Shown here: positions 6,661 to 13,673 of the stretch, piece after piece | How the letters are laid out: each line of letters begins with the position of its first letter | How positions within the stretch are numbered: position 1 is the first letter of the stretch | From: an uncultured Bacilli bacterium | Lineage (GTDB): Bacteria > Bacillota_I > Bacilli_A > RF39 > UBA660 | Length of the DNA: 16,929 nucleotides | Assembly (NCBI GenBank): GCA_934131175.1 | Contig: CAKOZD010000023.1 | Coordinates: forward strand, 1-16,929 | Direction of reading: 5' to 3' | Notes under the pieces: model-generated | The model's database searches: none | What the model was told of the DNA's origin: nothing | Seen by the model: only the letters and a program-made list of their open reading frames with translations | Translations under genes and position numbers: made by a program

Positions 6661-9132
6661 ATGAAAATAAAGAAAATATTAATGGGAGTATTTGCACTAA
6701 CACTTTCAGTTGTAGGATTAGTTGTAGGCACTCACACAGTTAACGCTGAATCAACCACATTAAAAATGACTGATAGTGGTTGGTGGTGGCAAAGAATTCA
6801 ACCAGATGATGGAAATTATCATAGTTGGCATTTAACATGGTATGAATTTAATGGAAGAATAGCATATTGTATTCAACCAGGTATTCCAGAAGGAGATACT
6901 TATCAAACTGGAAATTTAGATTCATATAATATTTCAAATGAACAAAAAGAAAGAATAATGTTAATTGCATATTATGGTTATGACTATACTGGACATCAAA
7001 CAACTGAATATAGAGCAGCAACTCAAGCTCTTTTATGGGAAACAATAAATGCAGATCAAACTGTATTTTCATCAAGGAGATGGGCACAAGGTACTATATA
7101 TGATATTAGTACTCAAAGAAATGAAATAGAAAGATTAGTAAGAAATCATTATGTAAGACCTTCATTCAATGGAACTACTATTAATGCAAAAGTAGGAGAA
7201 GAAGTAATACTTACAGATATAAACAATGTTTTATCAAATTATTATGTATCAGCAAGCAATGGTGCAGAAGTTAGAATTGATGGAAACAAATTAATAGTTA
7301 AAACAACTAAGATTGGTAAAGTAACATTACAATTCAAAAAGAGATTATATACTGATAGAGAATATTTAGTTTATTACTCAAGTGGTAAACAAACTATGAT
7401 GTCATCAGGGGTTGTAGATCCAGCACTATCAGTAGTTAATATTGAATCACTTGGAGGTAAAGTCGAATTTACAAAGTATGATAGAGATAACAATTCAACA
7501 ATTCCAAGTGGTGAAGCAACCTTAGAAGGAGCTGTTTATGGAATATATAATGCTGAAACTGATGCATTAGTTTCTAAAGTTACAACTGGAAAAGATGGAA
7601 AAGGTAAACTAGAACATTTACCAGCATTTGCGAAATACTACTTAAAAGAGATTCTCCCATCTAAGGGTTATGAATTAGATACTAATAAATATTATTTTGA
7701 AAGTACTTTAAAAAATATTGATAATGAAATAGCAGTTAATGAAAAAGTTATTAATAGAGATGTAGAAATTACAAAAGTATATGCAATAAACAAATCGGAA
7801 ATAATGACACCAGAGCCAAATGTTGAATTTGGATTTTACAATAATAAAGGGAAATTATTTACTAAAGGAGTTACTGATAAAAACGGAAAACTTACAGTTA
7901 ATTTGGTTTATGGAAGCTATACAGTTAAACAACTTACAACTTCAAAGGATACAACTAAGGTAGATGATTTTAATTTAGATGTAAGGGAAAGTGGTAGTAA
8001 AATTTATTACACAATTTCTAATGCTAAAATAACAGCAAAATTAAAAGTTGTTAAGATAGATAAAGATACTAAAGAAGTAATTAAAAGATCTAATATTTGT
8101 TTTCGAATATTCAATACAGATAAAAATGAATATGTATCACAATCAGTAACATATCCTAAGAAAGAAACACTTGATAAGTTTTGTACTAATAATGATGGTG
8201 AATTAATCACACCTAATCCATTAGAAAGTGGTAATTATAAATTAGAAGAAATTGATCAAGTAATCGATAAATATTTATGGAATAAAGAATCTCAAAAATT
8301 CACTATAGGTGAAGATTCAAAATTAATTAACGATAATGAATATGGAATATTATTTGAGGTTAAATTTGAAAATAAAGAAGTAAAAGGAACCATTAAAGTA
8401 AATAAGAAAGGTGAAAATGTAGAGCTTAAAGAAAATGGATATGAATATAAAGAAGTAGAATTAGAAGGAGTTAAATTCGGTTTATATGCTAATGAAAACA
8501 TCACTGATGGAACTGGAAAAGTAATTTATAAAAAAGGTGATTTAGTAAAAGAAGTATTAACAGATAAAGATGGTAATATTAAAATAGATAATCTTCATCT
8601 AGGAAAATATTATTTGCAAGAAATAGCAACTGTTGGAAATCATGTATTGGATAAAACTCAATATGAATTTGAATTAAGGTATAAAGATCAATACACTGAT
8701 ACAATCAAATATACTACTTCAATTAAAAATCATTTGGCATCAGGAAAATTAGAATTTACTAAAATAGATTTTTCAACTAGTAAACCACTTCCAGATACAA
8801 AAATAGAAATATATACTGAAAATGATGAGTTAGTTTTTACAGGTGTAACTGATGAAAATGGAAAAATTATAATAGACAGACTTCCTGTTGGCAAATACTA
8901 TATTCTTGAAAAAGAAGCAAAAGAAGGATGGGAGATTAATCCTGATAAAATGTTCTTTGAAATAAAGGAAGATGGAGAAATAGTTAAATCAGTTATGAAA
9001 GACAACCAAATAGTAGAAGTACCTAATACTTATATTACTGATAAAAATCAATATGTAATTGTTGCTATAATTGTCGGTGTTGCAGGTATAGGAACTATTG
9101 CTTATGGAGTAAAAAAGAATAGAAAAAAATAA
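6661..9132 (+). CDS. LPXTG-like cell-wall adhesin: thioester (TQXA) domain plus five SpaA/Cna-B domains
   Basis: The 823-residue protein starts with a signal peptide (about 1-29, cleavage near VNA-ES). A thioester domain follows: Cys70 in AYCIQPG and Gln122 in AATQALLW are the expected thioester partners, which can bond covalently to target surfaces. Five SpaA/Cna-B repeats lie at about 265-355, 367-455, 457-570, 574-690 and 693-785, several with the VxxTK and YYLxE lysine/glutamate isopeptide pattern. Repeat 2 has Gln where the Glu is expected. Repeat 3 has two cysteines. The C-terminus is a sorting signal: VPNTY (787-791), a hydrophobic helix (about 796-815) and KKNRKK. AAGGAGG precedes the ATG. 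The sortase gene at 9686 is the likely anchoring enzyme. Proteins of this type are common cargo of Tn1549-like ICEs and may promote donor-recipient or host contact. Confidence 0.88.
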   Translation: MKIKKILMGVFALTLSVVGLVVGTHTVNAESTTLKMTDSGWWWQRIQPDDGNYHSWHLTWYEFNGRIAYCIQPGIPEGDTYQTGNLDSYNISNEQKERIMLIAYYGYDYTGHQTTEYRAATQALLWETINADQTVFSSRRWAQGTIYDISTQRNEIERLVRNHYVRPSFNGTTINAKVGEEVILTDINNVLSNYYVSASNGAEVRIDGNKLIVKTTKIGKVTLQFKKRLYTDREYLVYYSSGKQTMMSSGVVDPALSVVNIESLGGKVEFTKYDRDNNSTIPSGEATLEGAVYGIYNAETDALVSKVTTGKDGKGKLEHLPAFAKYYLKEILPSKGYELDTNKYYFESTLKNIDNEIAVNEKVINRDVEITKVYAINKSEIMTPEPNVEFGFYNNKGKLFTKGVTDKNGKLTVNLVYGSYTVKQLTTSKDTTKVDDFNLDVRESGSKIYYTISNAKITAKLKVVKIDKDTKEVIKRSNICFRIFNTDKNEYVSQSVTYPKKETLDKFCTNNDGELITPNPLESGNYKLEEIDQVIDKYLWNKESQKFTIGEDSKLINDNEYGILFEVKFENKEVKGTIKVNKKGENVELKENGYEYKEVELEGVKFGLYANENITDGTGKVIYKKGDLVKEVLTDKDGNIKIDNLHLGKYYLQEIATVGNHVLDKTQYEFELRYKDQYTDTIKYTTSIKNHLASGKLEFTKIDFSTSKPLPDTKIEIYTENDELVFTGVTDENGKIIIDRLPVGKYYILEKEAKEGWEINPDKMFFEIKEDGEIVKSVMKDNQIVEVPNTYITDKNQYVIVAIIVGVAGIGTIAYGVKKNRKK

Positions 9133-9143
9133 TTAACATTAAT

Positions 9144-9180
9144 AAATGTATAAAATAAAAATTTACACATTTTTATTTTT
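9144..9180 (+). terminator. Probable weak terminator after the adhesin gene
   Basis: AAATGTATAAA (9144-9154) pairs with TTTACACATTT (9162-9172) except for one A-C mismatch, followed by TTATTTTT. It is AT-rich and therefore weak. Confidence 0.5.
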
Positions 9181-9190
9181 ATAAGCTAAA

Positions 9191-9199
9191 TGTTATCAT
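9191..9199 (+). promoter_or_regulatory. Possible extended -10 promoter for the 9217 gene
   Basis: TGTTATCAT matches TGnTATAAT at eight of nine positions. No good -35 is seen. A start near 9206 would leave almost no leader before the GGTGAG ribosome site (9208-9213). Confidence 0.3.
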
Positions 9200-9216
9200 G
9201 TTCTTGTGGTGAGAAT

Positions 9217-9651
9217 ATGAAGGTTAGAAAGACAATAAATTTAAACGAATTAATACTATTAGAAAAAGTAAGGATGATTTATAATGAAAAATATGATGGT
9301 ATAAAGGAAAATAGAATCTTAACTGAAATATATAAAATATTAAATAATAAATTTCTTAAATTAGAACTTGAAGATAATAAAGAAATAAATGATATTAAAT
9401 ATATTAAAGTATTTAAATTTGCAAGTGGAAAAATATTAGAGCATGAAATGAATATTTATAATGAATTATTAGCAGAGAATTTTAGAATAAATGATTCATA
9501 TTATGAGTATAGATATGAAGATAAATCCATTATAGATTTAATTAAGCAACTTCATAAAGAATCAATATTGTACGAAGATAAAGTTGCAACAATGGATGAG
9601 AGTGATCTTATATCAGAAGAATATTATATGGAGATAGAATACAAAGATTAG
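9217..9651 (+). CDS. Hypothetical protein in the ICE adhesin-sortase block
   Basis: A 144-residue, mostly charged and probably cytoplasmic protein with no signal peptide or membrane helix. I do not recognise a family. The start is placed at ATG 9217 because GGTGAG lies four bases upstream; ATG 9190 in the same frame has no ribosome site. The C-terminal third is acidic (ATMDESDLISEEYYMEIEY). It lies between the adhesin and the sortase and ends in a terminator that overlaps its stop codon, so it may be expressed separately from the sortase. A regulatory or antirestriction-like role is possible but nothing in the sequence shows it. Confidence 0.6.
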   Translation: MKVRKTINLNELILLEKVRMIYNEKYDGIKENRILTEIYKILNNKFLKLELEDNKEINDIKYIKVFKFASGKILEHEMNIYNELLAENFRINDSYYEYRYEDKSIIDLIKQLHKESILYEDKVATMDESDLISEEYYMEIEYKD

Positions 9652-9669
9652 TATTCTATTTTTATTTTG
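9634..9669 (+). terminator. Rho-independent terminator spanning a stop codon, before the sortase gene
   Basis: ATAGAATAC (9634-9642) pairs perfectly with GTATTCTAT (9651-9659) around an 8-base loop, followed by a T-rich tail (TTTTATTTT). The stop TAG (9649-9651) sits at the loop/right-arm border. The sortase ATG is only about 17 bases beyond the tail. Confidence 0.75.
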
Positions 9670-9685
9670 TATGGAAGGATACGAT

Positions 9686-10297
9686 ATGAAAAAAATAAAA
9701 TTTAATAAATATATAATTATAGGAATTATTTTAATATTATTCGCAATAATAGGGGGCAATTATAAATTGCTCCTTAATTATTTTAACGATAAGCAAGAGG
9801 AAAAAATGATTCAAGAATTTTATCAAGATGATTTATCAAATGAAGAAACTGAGCAAGAAAATATAGAAAGTGCTTCAGATAATAAACAAGCAGAAAATAA
9901 AAAAACTAATTATATTGCAGTGCTTAAAATTAATAAAATAAATTTAGTTAGAGGATTAGTTGATGAATCTAGTTATTTGAATAATGTTAAATATAATGTA
10001 CAAATAATAAAAGGTTCTAATATGCCTGATGTTGTTGGTGGTAACTTAATACTTGCTGCTCACTCTGGTAATGCAAGAATTTCTTATTTTAGAAATTTAG
10101 ATAAATTAGAAGTTGGAGATGAGGCAACAGTTGATTACAAAGATAAAACTTATACCTATAAAGTAGTTAATATTTATGATGTTGATAAGAATGGTAAAGT
10201 TGAAATTAAAAGAAACTTATCTAAAACAACATTAACTTTAATTACTTGTAGGCATAATACGGAAAAACAAATAGTTATGATATTAGAACTAGTATAG
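9686..10297 (+). CDS. Sortase (cysteine transpeptidase) paired with the VPNTY adhesin
   Basis: The 203-residue protein has an N-terminal membrane anchor (about 8-25), an acidic linker and a sortase beta-barrel (about 75-203). The catalytic His126 is in LILAAHSG and Cys188 in LTLITCRH; their 62-residue spacing suits the family. The usual active-site Arg, roughly ten residues after Cys on the next strand, is not present: the segment reads CRHNTEKQIVMI, with only Arg189 adjacent to Cys. ATG 9686 has GGAAGGAT upstream; the ATG at 9671 in the same frame overlaps that ribosome site. It would cleave VPNTY on the neighbouring adhesin and join it to peptidoglycan, acting on the outer face of the membrane. 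The sortase class is not certain from the sequence. Confidence 0.85.
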   Translation: MKKIKFNKYIIIGIILILFAIIGGNYKLLLNYFNDKQEEKMIQEFYQDDLSNEETEQENIESASDNKQAENKKTNYIAVLKINKINLVRGLVDESSYLNNVKYNVQIIKGSNMPDVVGGNLILAAHSGNARISYFRNLDKLEVGDEATVDYKDKTYTYKVVNIYDVDKNGKVEIKRNLSKTTLTLITCRHNTEKQIVMILELV

Positions 10298-10306
10298 GAG
10301 GATAGA

Positions 10307-10543
10307 TTGGAAAATAAAATAATTAATTTAAGATATAAAACTATTCTAAAATTAATAAAAAATGGAATAGATTCTGATGAGAAAATTAGAAATATCAAAA
10401 TAGATGACATTTTTAATATTAAAGGTATAACAACTGATGATATTAAAAATATTAAATTGTTGAGAGAAGCCATAAGAAACAAAAATTTTATGACTTTTTT
10501 TATTTTGAAAGAAGGTGATAAAGATAATGAGTTTAAAAAATAG
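10307..10543 (+). CDS. Small hypothetical protein, TTG start
   Basis: A 78-residue basic protein. TTG 10307 is used because TAGGAGGAT lies four bases upstream and no ATG with a ribosome site occurs in frame. The middle (IDDIFNIKGITTDDIKNIKLLREAI) is helical and repetitive in Asp/Ile/Lys, vaguely like a small DNA-associated helical domain, but I do not recognise a family. It lies 9 bases after the sortase stop and 19 bases before ssb, so it belongs to the same operon. Confidence 0.6.
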   Translation: MENKIINLRYKTILKLIKNGIDSDEKIRNIKIDDIFNIKGITTDDIKNIKLLREAIRNKNFMTFFILKEGDKDNEFKK

Positions 10544-10562
10544 CACGAAAGGAGGTGGGAAA

Positions 10563-10910
10563 ATGTTAAATCAAGTTATATTTGTTGGAAGACTTACTAA
10601 GGATATTGAATTACAAGAATCTGAGAATGGTAATAAATATGCAGTAGTAACATTAGCAATTCCTAGAACATTTAAAAATGCAGAAGGTGTTTATGAAACT
10701 GATTTTATTTCAGCAAAAATGTTTGATAGAGTTGCTGAAAATTGTTCTGAATATTGTAAAAAAGGAGACATAGTAGGTGTTAAAGGAAGAATGCAATCTA
10801 ACTCTTATGAGAAAGATGGAGAAACAAGATTCTCAACAGATGTTATTGCAGAAAAGGTAACATTTCTATCAAGTAGAAGTAAAGAACAAGAAGCAAGAGA
10901 TGAAAGATAA
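10563..10910 (+). CDS. ssb: Single-stranded DNA-binding protein (short form)
   Basis: A 115-residue OB-fold Ssb. The start LNQVIFVGRLTKDIEL, the central FISAKMFDRVAENC and the KKGDIVGVKGRMQSNSYE strand are classic. The domain fills the protein (about 1-103). The tail ends SKEQEARDER and lacks the acidic DxDIPF-type tip through which chromosomal Ssb recruits partners. Short Ssb proteins are common in conjugative elements and would coat the transferred or replicating single strand. AAAGGAGGTG precedes the ATG at 10563, so a start at 10515 in the same frame is rejected. Confidence 0.92.
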   Translation: MLNQVIFVGRLTKDIELQESENGNKYAVVTLAIPRTFKNAEGVYETDFISAKMFDRVAENCSEYCKKGDIVGVKGRMQSNSYEKDGETRFSTDVIAEKVTFLSSRSKEQEARDER

Positions 10911-10921
10911 TTTCATCTCTT
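10895..10921 (+). terminator. Strong hairpin overlapping the ssb stop (terminator-like or processing site)
   Basis: An 11-bp perfect stem (10895-10905 with 10911-10921) has a GATAA loop containing most of the stop codon. The following TAACTTTAT is only a weak T tract, so termination may be partial. The hairpin could instead protect the mRNA 3' end. Confidence 0.55.
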
Positions 10922-10945
10922 TAACTTTATAGAAAGGAGAAAATA

Positions 10946-11128
10946 ATGAAAGAATATACTGTAGAAATATTTGCAGAATCGTACAATAGTTATGTAGTTA
11001 AGGCTGATAGCAGTGATCGTGCAGTTATGGAAGCTATAAGCGATTTTCTAAAAGAAAATGATACTGAGTCTATGATAACTATTAAGTCAGTAAAAAATAA
11101 TGACCAAGAAACAGAAGATGAGGAGTAA
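10946..11128 (+). CDS. Small acidic protein, possibly DpnD/PcfM-like
   Basis: A 60-residue acidic protein (starts MKEYTVEIFAESYNSYVVKADS, rendered here in part) behind GAAAGGAG. The beta-strand / 'V-KADS--RAVMEA' / helix pattern loosely resembles small DpnD/PcfM-like domains found in conjugative elements, but the match is weak. It lies between ssb and the candidate oriT, where small accessory transfer genes are usual. Its last codons and stop form the left side of a hairpin (11118-11137). Confidence 0.55.
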   Translation: MKEYTVEIFAESYNSYVVKADSSDRAVMEAISDFLKENDTESMITIKSVKNNDQETEDEE

Positions 11129-11141
11129 TATCCTCATTACT
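11118..11141 (+). repeat. Two mutually exclusive hairpins at a gene end
   Basis: ATGAGGA (11118-11124) can pair with TCCTCAT (11131-11137), or AGTAAT (11124-11129) can pair with ATTACT (11136-11141), but not both at once. No T tract follows, so this is not a typical terminator. It directly borders the candidate oriT. Confidence 0.5.
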
Positions 11142-11151
11142 AGCAAGCAAT

Positions 11152-11212
11152 GAATTTGTATAGCACCCTTGAAGGTGCTTTCAAATTCAAATATGGGGAA
11201 ACCCCAATCCCC
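11152..11212 (+). other. oriT: Candidate origin of transfer (oriT)
   Basis: GAATTTG (11152-11158) and AGCACC (11162-11167) pair with GGTGCT (11174-11179) and CAAATTC (11182-11188), making a two-part hairpin. It is followed by GGGG-AAA-CCCC (11195-11205) and a further CCCC (11209-11212). Such hairpin-plus-G/C-block sequences upstream of mobC and the relaxase are the usual oriT position in MobP-type Gram-positive elements. The region has the highest local GC content of the non-coding DNA here. The nick site cannot be fixed from sequence alone. No coding frame explains it. Confidence 0.6.
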
Positions 11213-11235
11213 TTAATATAGAAAGGAACAGAATT

Positions 11236-11388
11236 ATGAGTAATTTTTTATTTTTTCTATTAGGTTTAATGATAGGAGGATTATCAGGTATAACATTAAT
11301 GTGTATGTGTATTATTTCCAAAAAATCTGATTTAGAATTGGTATCTTATGAAAAGAACAAGACAGAAGAACATAAGACTAACAAGTGA
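11236..11388 (+). CDS. DUF3789-like small membrane protein
   Basis: A 50-residue protein with one membrane helix (about residues 4-27: FLFFLLGLMIGGLSGI then LMCMCII) and a charged tail. The FLLGLxIGGxxG...MCxC pattern matches DUF3789 peptides, which occur in Tn1549-like ICEs between ssb and mobC. Function is unknown. GAAAGGAACAG precedes the ATG at 11236. The end overlaps mobC by 41 bases in another frame, so translation of the two is probably coupled; mobC itself has only a weak ribosome site. Confidence 0.7.
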   Translation: MSNFLFFLLGLMIGGLSGITLMCMCIISKKSDLELVSYEKNKTEEHKTNK

Positions 11389-11677
11389 AGAAGAAAAATT
11401 GTTAAGAAAAAAATGTTTTGATTTAGGAATTACTGAGTCAGAATTTTTCAGATCATTGGTGAATGACTATATGCCTAATACTAATCTTAATAAAGAAATT
11501 AATAAATTAACTTATGAGATTAGAAAGATAGGAATTAATATAAATCAAATAGCAAAGGTTTCTAATCAAACAGGAAATGTTAATTATATTTATTTAGAAC
11601 ATTATAAAAAAGAATTAGATAAACTAATTTTAGAAATAAGAGATAAAGTTTTAGATATTGGTAGGATAAGAAGGTGA
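11348..11677 (+). CDS. mobC: MobC-family mobilisation accessory protein
   Basis: A 109-residue protein. The N-terminal RLTSEEEKLLRKKCFDLGITESEFFRSLV is a ribbon-helix-helix-like DNA-binding unit (rendered only as its motif LGITESEFFR). The C-terminal IGININQIAKVSNQTG region and the following helix are diagnostic of MobC. It is thought to open or bend oriT so that the relaxase can nick it, within the relaxosome. The stop TGA (11675-11677) is embedded in the ribosome site of the relaxase gene. The gene's own ribosome site is weak, and it overlaps the DUF3789-like gene. Confidence 0.88.
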   Translation: MKRTRQKNIRLTSEEEKLLRKKCFDLGITESEFFRSLVNDYMPNTNLNKEINKLTYEIRKIGININQIAKVSNQTGNVNYIYLEHYKKELDKLILEIRDKVLDIGRIRR

Positions 11678-11681
11678 TTTT

Positions 11682-12971
11682 ATAGCAGTAACAAAATTAT
11701 GGAAAATAGGGAGTAATTTAGGCAGAACTATTGATTATGCAGAGGATAGAAAAAAGACTAATTCCAATCTTATTGATTTAAATGTTGCTATTGATTATGC
11801 AATGAATAAAGATAAGACTGAGGAATTTTTTTATGTATCTGGAATTAATTGTGAAATAGCTACAGCTTTACAGCAAATGAATCAGACTAAAAGATTATTT
11901 AATAAAACAAAAGGTATTTTAGGATTTCATGGTTATCAATCATTTAAAGAGGGAGAAGTTACTCCAGAATTAGCTCATGAAATTGGAGTTAGACTAGCAA
12001 ATGAAATGTGGGGTGATAGATTTGAAGTAGTAGTTTCAACTCATTTAAACACTAAGCATTTTCATAATCATTTTATTGTTAATTCAGTTTCATTTGTTGA
12101 TGGCATGAAATTTTATTCTAATAGATCATCAACAGCAAGATTAAGAGAAATTAGTGATGATTTATGTAAAGAATATGGATTATCAGTCTTAGATGAAAAG
12201 CCAACATCTAAAGGTAGAATTTACTTTCCGTATTATCTTAAGAATACTAACAGAAATAACTATTATAAAAAAAACAAAAAAGATATAGATATTGCTATAG
12301 CTAAATCATCAAATTATAAAGAATTTATTGAAATACTGTCTTCTATGAATTATGAAGTTCAGAATAGATATGGAAAACTTTCAGTTAGAAATTTAGATTA
12401 TAAAAGAAATATTAGAATTGAGAGATACTTTGGTGAAGAATATTCTATAGATAATATTAAATCAAGAATATTAGAGGAAGAATATATTGACGATGTATCT
12501 CAAAATAATAAGAGCTTTTATAAGAAAAATTTTAATCAAAGGCATCACGGAATTGTTGCTTTATATAGATATTATTGTTATCTATTAAAAGTTTATCCTA
12601 ATAAAAAATATAATAACTATACCTATATCAAAGATGATGTTATTAAGTTAGAAAAATACAATTCAATTATTAGAATGTTTGATAGAGAACAAATAAATGA
12701 TGACGAATCATTTAGAAAGTATGAAGTTATGATAAATAATAAATATGATGATTTAATTAACATTAGAAAGAAGTTAAGAAAACAATTTTCTAGTATTAAT
12801 AATGAACAAGAAAAAATAAGAATCTTGAAAAAGATAAAAGAAATAAATGGAGAATTACCTAAATTAAAAAAAGAAATAGATTTATGTAATGAAATAAATG
12901 TTGAATCTAAATCCATTAAAGAAAAAATCGATGGATTAGAAAAAGAAAATCAAAAGGAAAGGAATGAGTAA
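11682..12971 (+). CDS. MobP-type relaxase, apparently initiated at an AUA codon
   Basis: The 429-residue relaxase/mobilisation nuclease opens with AVTKLWKIGSNLGRTIDYA and continues DRKKT...VAIDYAMNKDKT, the conserved N-terminus of Tn1549-like relaxases, with candidate catalytic Tyr19. The metal-binding histidines HFHNH (about 126-130) and Asn134 follow. The C-terminal third is a Lys/Glu-rich coiled coil. It would nick oriT and bind the 5' end of the transferred strand. There is no ATG, GTG or TTG between the in-frame stop at 11667 and ATG 11802. An ATA at 11682 falls exactly where relatives have ATG (MAVTKLW), five bases after AAGGTGA. Starting at 11802 would remove 40 conserved residues including the candidate Tyr19. 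The start is therefore taken as ATA (or an ATG-to-ATA mutation). Confidence 0.85.
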   Translation: MAVTKLWKIGSNLGRTIDYAEDRKKTNSNLIDLNVAIDYAMNKDKTEEFFYVSGINCEIATALQQMNQTKRLFNKTKGILGFHGYQSFKEGEVTPELAHEIGVRLANEMWGDRFEVVVSTHLNTKHFHNHFIVNSVSFVDGMKFYSNRSSTARLREISDDLCKEYGLSVLDEKPTSKGRIYFPYYLKNTNRNNYYKKNKKDIDIAIAKSSNYKEFIEILSSMNYEVQNRYGKLSVRNLDYKRNIRIERYFGEEYSIDNIKSRILEEEYIDDVSQNNKSFYKKNFNQRHHGIVALYRYYCYLLKVYPNKKYNNYTYIKDDVIKLEKYNSIIRMFDREQINDDESFRKYEVMINNKYDDLINIRKKLRKQFSSINNEQEKIRILKKIKEINGELPKLKKEIDLCNEINVESKSIKEKIDGLEKENQKERNE

Positions 12972-13673
12972 ATGAATCAGTCAAGTGATGCTGCAGAACA
13001 AATTGTAAGAATGAGTTTAGAAGGCTTTGAGGTCGCTGCTAAAGTAACAGGAAGTGGTGCTAAAAATATTGCAGTGCTTTTATATACCATCATGAAAAAT
13101 AAAGAACAAACAAGTGGTAAATCAAAACTTTCAAGTATGCTAAAAAGTGGTAAACCTCTTACAATTTTTACTATTAAAAAAGATGATCTTGCAAAGTTTC
13201 AGCAAGAAGCAAAAAGATATGGAATACTTTATTGTGCATTGGTAGATAAAAAAGATAAATCTAAAGATGGAATAGTAGATATAGTTGTTAGGAAGGAAGA
13301 TTCAGCAAGAATAAATAGAATAGTAGAAAGATTTAAATTTGCAGAATTTAATAAAGCAGAAATTATATCTAGCATCGAAAAAAATAGAGAGAGTGTTAAT
13401 AAAGGCAAGGAGCAAAATCCAAAATCAAGAGTCAAAAAGAAAGAAGATAATTCTTTAAACCCCCATTTGGCAAAGACAGAAAAAAGCCCTCTGTCAAAGC
13501 CTTTCTCAGAAGTGCAAAAGACTTCACCAATTAAGGGTAACAACTTAAAAAGTAAAAAGCCATCAGTTAGAGCAAAGTTAAATGATTATAAGAAAGAAAT
13601 AAAGGATAGATCTGTAAGTAAAGAGATTAATATTGATAAAAATATAAATAAATCAAAGGGTAGAACTAAATGA
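12972..13673 (+). CDS. pcfB: PcfB-family (DUF3801) conjugation protein
   Basis: The 233-residue protein has an N-terminal globular domain (about 1-140). It includes EVAAKVTGSGAKNIAVLLYTI, SGKPLTIFTIKKDDLAKF and YCALVDKKDKSKDGIVDIVV, which together match the DUF3801/PcfB family. A basic, Lys/Ser/Pro-rich disordered tail follows (about 145-233). PcfB works with the coupling protein and relaxase in transfer of pCF10-type plasmids and Tn1549-like ICEs, probably as a substrate adaptor. The ATG touches the relaxase stop (TAA then ATG), and the gene's own end overlaps the next gene by ATGA. Confidence 0.85.
   Translation: MNQSSDAAEQIVRMSLEGFEVAAKVTGSGAKNIAVLLYTIMKNKEQTSGKSKLSSMLKSGKPLTIFTIKKDDLAKFQQEAKRYGILYCALVDKKDKSKDGIVDIVVRKEDSARINRIVERFKFAEFNKAEIISSIEKNRESVNKGKEQNPKSRVKKKEDNSLNPHLAKTEKSPLSKPFSEVQKTSPIKGNNLKSKKPSVRAKLNDYKKEIKDRSVSKEINIDKNINKSKGRTK

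Noticed and set aside
11150..11215. Terminator interpretation of the hairpin at 11152-11188
   Set aside because: No T tract follows; the sequence continues into GGGG/CCCC blocks, which fits oriT better.
11667..11804. Alternative genetic code or frameshift to explain the missing relaxase start
   Set aside because: TGA is used as a stop at several gene ends (gerAA, parA, mobC, virD4, VirB6-like), so TGA=Trp does not apply. A frameshift from mobC is not needed because a ribosome site sits directly before ATA 11682.
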